This document shows positions 8,287-15,096 of a DNA stretch of 19,615 nt, in pieces (the first letter of the stretch is position 1; each line of letters starts with the position of its first letter). The DNA lies in contig DATKCJ010000464.1 of the NCBI GenBank assembly GCA_035513275.1, positions 1-19,615 of the forward strand, written 5' to 3'. This DNA comes from DATKCJ01 sp035513275 (lineage in GTDB: Bacteria > Verrucomicrobiota > Verrucomicrobiia > Opitutales > Opitutaceae). The notes beneath the pieces were generated by a model. The model searched no databases, was not told where the DNA came from, and saw only the letters and a program-made list of their open reading frames with translations. The translations under genes were made by a program, and so were the position numbers.

Positions 8287-9347
8287 CAGCATTGATCGCG
8301 ATCGCGTTTGCCGGCGCGGCGCTGGTGTCGTGGCTCATCGTTGGAGCCGTGATCCGCGCGGCGCCGCGACTGGGGCTCGTCGATCGGCCCAACGAGCGCA
8401 GCCTTCACCGCAATCCCACGCCTCGCGGCGGCGGCATCGGCATCGTGGCTGTCGTCCTCGCAGGCTGGCCGCTCGCGATCGTGTTCAGCGGAGGCTGGCC
8501 GGCGCTCGACGTGTGGTGGCTCGTCCTGCTCGGGTTCGCAGTCGCTGCCGTGAGCGTGGCGGACGACCGCAGCCCGATCCCGGCGACGCTGCGGCTCGTC
8601 GTGCACGTCGCGTTTGCCGCGGGCGCGGTGACGACTGTCGGCTCCTTCGAACTCATCCATGTGCCAGGTGCAGGCATCGTCACGCTGGGCGCGCTCGGAG
8701 TCGCGCTCACGCTCGTGTGGATCCTCGGGCTCACGAACGTCACCAACTTCATGGATGGCATCGACGGCATCGCCGGGCTGCAGTGTATGATCGCGGGAAT
8801 CGCATGGACGGCTGCAGGCCTCTGGCTCGGCGACCCGGTTGCAGCGCTGGGAGGCATCGTGATTGCGGGGGCATGTGCAGGTTTCCTTTTCCACAACTGG
8901 TCACCCGCGCAGATCTTCATGGGCGACGTGGGCAGTGCGTTTCTCGGATTTATGCTGGCGATGATTCCTGTGCTTGCGTCCCTCCACGCACTCGTCGAGT
9001 CACCACTCGCCGCCGCGCGGATTCCGGTCTTCGGCGGATTGATCCTGTGGCCGTTCATCGGCGACGGAGTGTTCACGTTTCTACGCCGGCTCGTCCGCCG
9101 CGAGAACGTGCTGCGTGCGCATCGCTCACATCTCTATCAGCGCCTCGTGCTTGCCGGCTGGTCGCACGCGCGGGTGAGCCTGCTCTATGGCGCGTGGGCC
9201 GTGCTCATGTCGGCGGCCGCGTTGATCCACCTCACGCGATCGGGTCGCGGTATCGCATCGGCAGTCGTCGCGGTCGTCTCGCTCGCGGCCGTGTGGTTGC
9301 TGGTCCAACGCGCCGAGAGTCGGAGCGCTGGAAAGAATTTAGAATGA
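8283..9347 (+). CDS. Undecaprenyl-phosphate sugar-1-phosphate transferase, WbpL/WecA-like (polytopic priming enzyme)
   Basis: This 354-residue, very hydrophobic multi-helix protein belongs to the MraY/WecA superfamily. Family landmarks are all present: RPNERSLHRNPTPRGGG (residues 35-51), the Asp pair in SVADDRS (D94/D95), NFMDGIDGIAG (155-165), IFMGDVGSAFLGF (211-223) and the cytoplasmic loop motif RAHRSHLYQRL (278-288). The HRSH-x-YQ form is that of WbpL-like enzymes. Known relatives move a HexNAc-1-phosphate, for WbpL QuiNAc or FucNAc, from UDP to undecaprenyl phosphate to start an O-antigen unit. The WbpV-like gene two positions upstream supports a 6-deoxy-HexNAc substrate. It is coupled by ATGA overlaps on both sides. 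Confidence 0.93.
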   Translation: MTALIAIAFAGAALVSWLIVGAVIRAAPRLGLVDRPNERSLHRNPTPRGGGIGIVAVVLAGWPLAIVFSGGWPALDVWWLVLLGFAVAAVSVADDRSPIPATLRLVVHVAFAAGAVTTVGSFELIHVPGAGIVTLGALGVALTLVWILGLTNVTNFMDGIDGIAGLQCMIAGIAWTAAGLWLGDPVAALGGIVIAGACAGFLFHNWSPAQIFMGDVGSAFLGFMLAMIPVLASLHALVESPLAAARIPVFGGLILWPFIGDGVFTFLRRLVRRENVLRAHRSHLYQRLVLAGWSHARVSLLYGAWAVLMSAAALIHLTRSGRGIASAVVAVVSLAAVWLLVQRAESRSAGKNLE

Positions 9348-11866
9348 ATCGGTTCCCAGAGCCCGTGCTCGGAGAGCCCGGGCTACCCGCGGATGGACTC
9401 CAAAAGGTAGCCCGCGATCTCCGAGCGCGGGTCTTTGGGTTCGCATGTGTTGTCGCGCTGGCCGTGCCAGTGCCAAGCCTCTCAGCTTCGACGCCCGCGG
9501 AGGTGACAGTGTTTGCCGGCGGTCGCGCGGCGCTTCCGATTCTCACGCCAGCGAATCCGGCGCCTGAGGAGGTCGAGGCTGCGGCGCTGCTGGCGCGCGT
9601 GCTCGGCGAAGCGGGCAACACCGAGTTCACCGTGCGCACGGAGCATGCGGGCGAACGTCGCGGCATCTTCGTCGGCAACACCGAGGCCGCGCGTCGACGC
9701 CTCCCGCCGGTTGATGCACGCGCCGTGCGACTCGACCGCGACGGATTCCGAATCGTTGTGCAGAGCGATCGCATTTTCATTCAAGGTGCGGAGCCATGGG
9801 GCACGCGTTTCGGCGCATCGTGGTTCCTTCAGAAGCACGCAGATGTGCGCTGGTTCATGCCGGGGCCGCTTGGCGAATCGATTCCGCGAGCCGGGGCGCT
9901 CGCTGTGCCAGTAGGAGGTGAAGTGCACGAGCCTGCGTGGCTTTCGCGAGAGTTCTGGGGGCTTGGCGCGGGCGGCGACGAGTGGGCGGCGCTCAACGGA
10001 CTGCGCCGGCGTTTTGCGTTCAGTCATAATCTTTCAAACGTCTTCACACCCGAGATCGCCGTGGAGCATCCTGATTGGTTCCCGATCGTCGACGGCGAGC
10101 GCGTGAGCCCCGCGCCTGGCGACTACCGCTGGCAGCCCGACCTCACGCGCGATGACGTGGCCGCACACGCCGCGGCAGTCGCGAGCCGACACTTCGAGGC
10201 GAATCCCGGCGACGCGAGCTTCGCGCTCGGCGTGAATGACTCGGTTCGCTTTGACCAGTCGGACGCCACGCGTGCTGTCGTGGAGCCTCTGCGATGGCAC
10301 CGTGGGTTTCCTGATTACTCGGATATCGTCTTCAGTTTCATGAACCGAGCGGCCGAGGTGCTCGAAACGCGCTGGTCGGACAAGAAGCTTGGCGCGCTCG
10401 CGTATTTCTGGGCGGAGAACACGCCGCGGTTTGCCGTGCATCCACGCGTGCTGCCGTATCTCACGACCGACCGTTCGCAATACTACGATGCAGGCTACGC
10501 TGCGGACGACCTCGCGCTCATCCGCGCGTGGTGCCGGTCGGGTGCGGAGACAGTCGGCATCTACGACTACTCATACGGATCACGCTTCCTCGTGCCTCGA
10601 ATCTATCATCGCGAGATGGTGCGTGCGCTCGACGCGGCGCACACGATCGGCGCGCGCGGTTGCTTCGCGGAGATGAACTCGCACTGGGGCTTCGACGCGT
10701 TCAAGGCATGGGCGACCGCGCGTGCGCTGTGGGATGGCGACGTTGATCTCGCCACGCTTGAGGACGAGTTCTTCAACGGCTTCTACGGCGCCGCGGCCGA
10801 CGAGATGCGCCACTTCTTCGCGCAGTGTGAGGCGCGCTGGATGGGGCAGGGAGGCGAGCCCTATTGGCTGAAATTCTACGACGGCGAGGATCAGGCGCTT
10901 CTCTTTCCGCCGGCAGTTTGCGCTGAGCTGCGCGCTTCGCTCGACCGTGCCGCGGCCGCAGCGGAGAACGACAGCGTGCGCGCCCGCGTCGAACTCACGA
11001 GTCGCGCGTTCGCCGTGACCGAGGCGTTCGGTGCGTTTGATCTGGCACGTCGCGAAGTGCAACGTGCGGCGTTCGGCGATGCGTCAAAGGATCCTGGTCC
11101 GCTGCTCGATCGCTACTCCGCGACTGCTGCGACTCTCACCGCGGCGTTCGCAGCCGCACGAGCGGGCGCGACGCCAGCGCTGAGCGACATGCCGCTCGAT
11201 CCGTTCACGCGCAATGATCCTCGGCCAACGCTCGCGTGGCGGCATATCGAGAAGTGTGGAGTCGGTGCGTGCAGTCACCTCGCCGCCTTTGACGGCAGCG
11301 CAATCGTCGAGGGTGCGCGACTGCTCGCCGGACGCGATGTTCCGAACCTTGCGGCGAATGGCTCGTTCGAACTCGAGGGCGATCCAATGCGGCCCGAATT
11401 CCTCTTCCAGCGCTACGGCGCGCTGCCGCTGGCGTGGCGGTGCCAGGCTATGCCGACGGAGCGCGGACGCGTGGCGGTCGTTGAAACCGATGCGCATGCC
11501 GGCGCGCGAGCGCTTCGGGTCGAGGGCGCGTGGGACACCGAGGTCTTCCGTTGGATTCCTGCATTACCGGGGAGAATCTATGTTCTCACGGGCTGGCTGC
11601 GCGGACGCATCTCGCCGGGCAACACGTCGGCGCTCGTGCTCAGTTTTCTCGATGCCGACAACCGTCCGATCGGCGAACACCAGTTGCAATCGCTGCCGGT
11701 GGGTCGCGCGGATGATTGGACGGAGGTCGTGCTTGCGGACCGCGCGCCGGAGGGAGTGGCGTGGGTCGGATTCGGTGTGAGCGTGGCGCGGCAGGTCGGC
11801 TCCGATTTTGTCGAGGCAGACGATGTGCAGTTGCGCTCAGTGAATCCGGCACGAGCGGAACAATGA
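9344..11866 (+). CDS. Secreted DUF4838-domain protein with C-terminal carbohydrate-binding-like domain
   Basis: This is an 840-residue protein starting at the ATG at 9344 (ATGA overlap). A long N-extension (residues 1-29) precedes a hydrophobic signal stretch VFGFACVVALAVPVP (30-44), with probable cleavage near SLSA/S at 48. Residues 50-190 resemble the N-terminal domain found before glycosidase catalytic domains (WGTRFGASWFLQKHADVRWF). Residues about 195-480 match DUF4838 (FSHNLSNVF, HPDWFP, FALGVNDS, YFWAENTPRF, DYSYGSRFLVPRIY, GCFAEMNSHWGFDAF). A helical part follows, then a beta-rich domain from NLAANGSFELEGDP (about 667) to the end, like CBM4/9-type modules. DUF4838 is common in Verrucomicrobiota and related to alpha-glucuronidase-like folds, but has no settled activity that I know. 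Being in the operon suggests it trims or remodels the exported glycan. Confidence 0.85.
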   Translation: MNRFPEPVLGEPGLPADGLQKVARDLRARVFGFACVVALAVPVPSLSASTPAEVTVFAGGRAALPILTPANPAPEEVEAAALLARVLGEAGNTEFTVRTEHAGERRGIFVGNTEAARRRLPPVDARAVRLDRDGFRIVVQSDRIFIQGAEPWGTRFGASWFLQKHADVRWFMPGPLGESIPRAGALAVPVGGEVHEPAWLSREFWGLGAGGDEWAALNGLRRRFAFSHNLSNVFTPEIAVEHPDWFPIVDGERVSPAPGDYRWQPDLTRDDVAAHAAAVASRHFEANPGDASFALGVNDSVRFDQSDATRAVVEPLRWHRGFPDYSDIVFSFMNRAAEVLETRWSDKKLGALAYFWAENTPRFAVHPRVLPYLTTDRSQYYDAGYAADDLALIRAWCRSGAETVGIYDYSYGSRFLVPRIYHREMVRALDAAHTIGARGCFAEMNSHWGFDAFKAWATARALWDGDVDLATLEDEFFNGFYGAAADEMRHFFAQCEARWMGQGGEPYWLKFYDGEDQALLFPPAVCAELRASLDRAAAAAENDSVRARVELTSRAFAVTEAFGAFDLARREVQRAAFGDASKDPGPLLDRYSATAATLTAAFAAARAGATPALSDMPLDPFTRNDPRPTLAWRHIEKCGVGACSHLAAFDGSAIVEGARLLAGRDVPNLAANGSFELEGDPMRPEFLFQRYGALPLAWRCQAMPTERGRVAVVETDAHAGARALRVEGAWDTEVFRWIPALPGRIYVLTGWLRGRISPGNTSALVLSFLDADNRPIGEHQLQSLPVGRADDWTEVVLADRAPEGVAWVGFGVSVARQVGSDFVEADDVQLRSVNPARAEQ
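9362..9431. repeat. Imperfect palindromic repeat inside a coding region
   Basis: The arms 9362-9387 and 9406-9431 are inverted copies, matching at 23 of 26 positions by hand alignment and separated by an 18-nt loop. The arm reads CCCGTGCTCGGAGAGCCCGG and on to GGCTACC. The element lies just after the start codon of the DUF4838 gene and encodes most of residues 7-30, the unusual stretch before the signal peptide. Its length and GC-rich stem resemble dispersed REP-like palindromes, but only one copy is visible in this window. Confidence 0.7.
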
Positions 11867-12486
11867 AGCGTCTCTTCGACATCGTCGGAGCGTTCGTCCT
11901 GTTGATTCTACTGCTGCCGTTGCTGCTCGTCATCGCGGTGCTCGTGCGCGTGAAGCTTGGCTCGCCGGTGTTGTTCCGTCAGGCACGGCCGGGCAGGGGA
12001 GCGCGGCTGTTCACGCTCGTGAAATTTCGCACGATGGTGGTAGCCGCACCAGGCGCGCCTCCGGCACCGGATTCGGAGCGGTTGACATCGTTCGGCCGGC
12101 GTCTGCGCGCTTCGAGCCTCGACGAGTTGCCAGAGCTTTGGAACGTGCTCCGCGGCGAAATGAGCCTCGTTGGCCCGCGACCGCTGCTCACGGCCTATCT
12201 CGATCGCTACTCGCCCGAGCAGGCGCGACGTCACGAGGTGCGGCCCGGCATTACCGGCTGGGCGCAGGTGAATGGCCGCAACGCCACGACCTGGGAGGAA
12301 CGGCTGCGGCTCGATGTGTGGTATGTCGACAGCCACAGCCTCGCGCTCGACCTGCGGATACTGCTGCGCACGGTCCGCCTCGTGTGCAGCCGCGAAGGCA
12401 TTTCCGCGCCCGGCGAAGCAACGATGAAGGAGTTTGAAGGGAGTAAGCCCTCGAAGCTCCAACATCCAACTTCCAACTTCCAATGA
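11863..12486 (+). CDS. Small phosphoglycosyl transferase, PglC-like (monotopic priming enzyme)
   Basis: This is a 207-residue bacterial sugar transferase starting at the ATG at 11863 (ATGA overlap). A single hydrophobic re-entrant helix near residues 6-28 (DIVGAFVLLILLLPLLLVIA) is followed by the soluble catalytic part: SPVLFRQARPGRG, FTLVKFRTM, the catalytic Asp-Glu pair in SSLDELPELWNVLRGEMS (D87/E88), LVGPRPLL, RPGITGWAQVNGR and LDVWYVD. Its size is that of PglC, without the extra membrane domain of WcaJ/WbaP. Known PglC enzymes transfer diNAcBac-1-phosphate to undecaprenyl phosphate; PglE- and PglF-like genes lie downstream. The native family ending EGISA..GEATM.EF is present to residue 193; the last 11 residues are encoded by an inserted repeat. 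Confidence 0.93.
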   Translation: MKRLFDIVGAFVLLILLLPLLLVIAVLVRVKLGSPVLFRQARPGRGARLFTLVKFRTMVVAAPGAPPAPDSERLTSFGRRLRASSLDELPELWNVLRGEMSLVGPRPLLTAYLDRYSPEQARRHEVRPGITGWAQVNGRNATTWEERLRLDVWYVDSHSLALDLRILLRTVRLVCSREGISAPGEATMKEFEGSKPSKLQHPTSNFQ

Positions 12487-12567
12487 AACTTCAATCACGA
12501 GGCTTCGATTTGGGTGCTTGCCGATTTGTGATTCACTGGAGCTTGCATGTTGGACGTTGCAGCTTCG
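12452..12567. mobile_element. MITE-like element with 36-bp terminal inverted repeats
   Basis: The segments 12452-12487 and 12532-12567 are inverted copies, matching at about 29 of 36 positions by hand alignment, with a 44-bp centre. The left arm starts CGAAGCTCCAACATCCAACT and contains a 7-nt tandem period (CCAACAT, CCAACTT, CCAACTT, CCAATGA at 12459-12486). The total length is 116 bp and there is no coding capacity of its own. It overlaps the last 11 codons of the PglC-like gene and supplies its stop codon. No target-site duplication was established. The features fit a non-autonomous mobile or REP-like dispersed repeat; another copy in the genome would be needed for proof. Confidence 0.6.
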
Positions 12568-12661
12568 CAGTCGAAGGCTGCGGTGCCTTGGTCTCGTGGT
12601 CTCATCGCTGTGTCGCCCCGTGATCGTTGACAACCCTTCACGGATTCAAATTGTGCCTGCC

Positions 12662-13624
12662 ATGCGAATACATCCCCGCCGGGCGACTGCGCTCGTGTGT
12701 TTCGTTGCGTCGCTCCTTGTTGGCACCCCGTCCACACGTGCGGCGGAACAGCCGAACGAGGTGACGATCGGCACCCTCGTCAACCGGATCGACGCGATCA
12801 GCCTCAGGGAGAGCACATTCGACGTCGATTTCTACATCTGGTTCGTCTGGTCGAACCCGGAGATCAACCCAGGCGAGACATTCGAGATCGTGAACGGGCG
12901 CATCAACTCAAAGGCCGAGTCGGATATCCACGACGTCGAGGGCGGACGCTACGCGTGCTACCGTGTGCAGGCGACCATCATCAAGGAGTTCGACTTGTTC
13001 AAGTATCCGCGCGACCGGCACCATCTGACGATCGAGATCGAGGACGCCACTTCGGAGCAGGACCTCGTTTACACGCTCGACTCTCGCAATTCGATGCTGA
13101 GCGATGATTTCTATGTGTCTGGCTTTACGGCAAGCGGCGGCAAGTTCGATGTAACCAGCCACATCTACAACACGAACTACGGCGACCCGAACCTCGCATC
13201 CGACAACAAGTCGGTTTACAGCCGGTTCATTGCGAGCTTCGGCATTCACCGTCCGTCCAGCGCGGCCGCGCTCAAGCTTTATATCGGCGTGTTCGCCGCG
13301 GCGCTGATCGGGTTCCTGAGCTTGCTGGCGCGCGCCGATCAGGCCGATGTGCGCTTCGGTCTCGGCTCCGCGGCCCTGTTCGCAGCGATCGCCACGCAGT
13401 TCGTGATCGCGACAAACATGCCCGAGACGAGCATCCTGACCGTGCCCGACCTTGTATGCATCGCGACCATCTCGAGCGTGTTTCTCACGCTGCTTGCCTC
13501 GGCGCTCGGACTTTCGCTATGCAACGCTGGCAAGGATTCCATTGCGCGGAAAATCGACGTCGCGGTCTTCGCAGTGCTTCCGGCGGCGTACTTCATCCTC
13601 TGTGCGTTCTGGGTTTTTGGGTGA
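12662..13624 (+). CDS. Pentameric ligand-gated ion channel (pLGIC)-like membrane protein
   Basis: This is a 320-residue protein starting at the ATG at 12662. It has a signal peptide (RRATALVCFVASLLVG, cleavage near TRA/A at 27). The extracellular part looks like a Cys-loop-receptor ligand-binding domain: TLVNRIDAISLRESTFDVDF (38-57), IWFVWSNPE, then FDLFKYPRDRHHLTIEIED (110-128), the counterpart of the F-YPFD-Q-L loop, without cysteines as in prokaryotic members. Four hydrophobic helices follow: about 203-222, 231-250, 261-286 and 298-319. The M2-like helix ends QFVIATNMPETSILT, which aligns with the N-LPKTPYMT end of GLIC M2. The protein probably forms a pentameric channel or ligand sensor; ligand and conductance are unknown. 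Nothing ties it to glycan synthesis except position, and repeats flank it on both sides. Confidence 0.75.
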   Translation: MRIHPRRATALVCFVASLLVGTPSTRAAEQPNEVTIGTLVNRIDAISLRESTFDVDFYIWFVWSNPEINPGETFEIVNGRINSKAESDIHDVEGGRYACYRVQATIIKEFDLFKYPRDRHHLTIEIEDATSEQDLVYTLDSRNSMLSDDFYVSGFTASGGKFDVTSHIYNTNYGDPNLASDNKSVYSRFIASFGIHRPSSAAALKLYIGVFAAALIGFLSLLARADQADVRFGLGSAALFAAIATQFVIATNMPETSILTVPDLVCIATISSVFLTLLASALGLSLCNAGKDSIARKIDVAVFAVLPAAYFILCAFWVFG

Positions 13625-13950
13625 GGGGACACGATCCGCCGGGCGTTTCGCGGAAGTTGCGAGCACCATTCAGTGCGTGACGAGCAGTGGGCCGTTCGTA
13701 GAAAATTGGGACAATCCTGGCTTGCAACGCGTCATGCACGGGCTTGCCGAACTGGGACTGGCGGAGGAGACGATAGAGGGAAGTGACGCCGGAGGGAGCG
13801 TGCCTCTCGCCGAGAGGCACGACGGACGCGCTCCTCGGCGAAGGTCGCGCTACCCGGGACGCGCCTGAGAGCCGGCGGAGCGCCTCATCTTCCTATAGCC
13901 TTGCGATGCGCCGCCCGCCGCGCACGTTCGACCTTCGGAAAGCGCCCCGC
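13625..13950. other. Gene-poor spacer between the pLGIC-like gene and the aminotransferase gene
   Basis: This 326-nt stretch has no convincing gene. In one plus-strand frame, codons from GTG 13677 to TGA 13868 read a short peptide (TSSGPFVENWDNPGLQRVMHG and on) that looks protein-like before running through the palindrome at 13787-13840; I do not recognise it. An in-frame ATG for the next gene lies at 13906, and a TATAGC hexamer at 13894-13899 could be part of a promoter, though no matching -35 box is seen. Confidence 0.5.
13787..13840. repeat. Nested palindrome (cruciform-type repeat)
   Basis: The inner part 13800-13820 is a perfect inverted repeat, GTGCCTCTCGCCGAGAGGCA plus C. It is enclosed by a near-inverted outer pair, CGCCGGAGGGAGCG at 13787-13800 and CGCTCCTCGGCG at 13829-13840. 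No run of T follows on either strand, so it is a poor intrinsic terminator and looks more like a dispersed palindromic element. It lies 110 nt upstream of the aminotransferase start. Confidence 0.65.
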
Positions 13951-15081
13951 TTGAAGATCCAAGTCTATCTCTCACCTCCCGAAGTTGGTCCCGAGGAGCG
14001 GGCGCTTGTTGACGAGGCACTCGCCACAAACTGGGTCGCCCCCGCGGGTCCGCACCTCGCGGCGTTCGAGAAGGAAGTGTGCGATGCGTTCGGCACCGGG
14101 CATGCCGTGGCGCTTAACTCGGGCACTGCGGCAGTCCATCTTGCGCTTCGCCTTGCCGGCGTGCGGCCAGGCGACGAGGTGCTCGTGTCAGATCTTACGT
14201 TTACCGCGAGCGCGAACCCTCTCCTATATGACGGCGGACGTCCCGTGTTTATCGACTCTGAGGAGCGCTCGTGGAACATCGACCCTGCGGTCTTCGCCGA
14301 GACGGTTGAGCGCAAGGTGCGCGCGGGGCGCGCGCCGCGCGCCGCGATTATTGTCGACGTGCTTGGCCAGTGCGCAGACTGGACGCCACTGCTCGAGACG
14401 TGCCGCAAGCACGGCATTTTTGTTGTCGAGGACGCCGCCGAGAGCGTCGGCGCGACCTACGGCAAGGTGCACGCCGGCACATTCGGCGACATCGGCATCT
14501 ACTCGTTCAACGGAAACAAGATTCTCACAACCGGCGGTGGGGGCATGCTCGTGTCGCGAGATGCAAAGCTTGTCGCCCGCGCCCACAAACTCTCAACGCA
14601 ATCGCGCGAGCCGGCGCCACACTACGAGCACGCGGAGCTCGGCTTCAATTATCGGATGAGCAACGTGCTCGCCGGCATTGGCCGCGCGCAATTGCGCAAG
14701 CTGCCAGCGAAGATCAAGGCGCGGCGCCGCGTGTTCGAGCACTACCGCAAGTCGCTACGCGACCTGCCGGGCGTTTCGTTCATGCCTGAGGCGCGCTTCG
14801 GTCGCGCGACACGCTGGTTGAGCTGCATACGGATCGACCCCGACGTGGCCGCGGGAAGTCGCGAGGCCGTGCGCATCGCTCTTGAAAAGTCCGGCATCGA
14901 GGCGAGGGCGGTATGGAAGCCGCTTCACATGCAGCCGCTCTACGACGGGGCGGAGTTTAACGGCCGCGGGTTTTCCGAGATACTGTTTGCCGAGGGGCTT
15001 TGCCTGCCGTCGGGCGGAGGGCTCACAGCAAATGAGCTCGGGATGATAGTTGATGTTGTGCGCGGGGTGCTGAGCCGCTAA
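13951..15081 (+). CDS. PLP-dependent DegT/DnrJ/EryC1 aminotransferase, PglE-like (UDP-4-keto-6-deoxy-HexNAc 4-aminotransferase)
   Basis: This 376-residue protein is assigned to the TTG at 13951, giving (M)KIQVYLSPPEVGPEE, which matches how PglE proteins begin (…FLSPPHMGGNE…); GGAAAG lies about 10 nt upstream. An in-frame ATG at 13906 would add 15 residues. Landmarks are VALNSGTAAVHLALRLAGV, EDAAESVGA with the pyridine-binding Asp (D161), SFNGNKILTTGGGGML with the Schiff-base Lys (K190), QSREPAPHYEHAELGFNYRM and a C-terminal KPLHMQPLYDGAEF and GLCLPSGGGL. The match to PglE is close throughout. The known PglE reaction aminates UDP-2-acetamido-2,6-dideoxy-4-ketoglucose in bacillosamine synthesis. 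The dehydratase that makes its substrate follows after 15 nt. Related 4-amino sugar enzymes (LegC, PerA-like) are less likely alternatives. Confidence 0.9.
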   Translation: MKIQVYLSPPEVGPEERALVDEALATNWVAPAGPHLAAFEKEVCDAFGTGHAVALNSGTAAVHLALRLAGVRPGDEVLVSDLTFTASANPLLYDGGRPVFIDSEERSWNIDPAVFAETVERKVRAGRAPRAAIIVDVLGQCADWTPLLETCRKHGIFVVEDAAESVGATYGKVHAGTFGDIGIYSFNGNKILTTGGGGMLVSRDAKLVARAHKLSTQSREPAPHYEHAELGFNYRMSNVLAGIGRAQLRKLPAKIKARRRVFEHYRKSLRDLPGVSFMPEARFGRATRWLSCIRIDPDVAAGSREAVRIALEKSGIEARAVWKPLHMQPLYDGAEFNGRGFSEILFAEGLCLPSGGGLTANELGMIVDVVRGVLSR

Positions 15082-15096
15082 GCCACCATTCCCCCT

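Noticed and set aside
8330..9343. Open frame continuing about 1 kb upstream of the DUF4838 gene, which would give an 1178-residue protein
   Set aside because: It lies in another frame of the WbpL-like gene, reads as an Arg/Ala-rich shadow, and the signal peptide and coupled ATG at 9344 mark the real start.
12459..12486. Short tandem heptamers as a possible CRISPR or satellite array
   Set aside because: There are only four degenerate 7-nt units and no spacers; they are part of the left arm of the MITE-like element.
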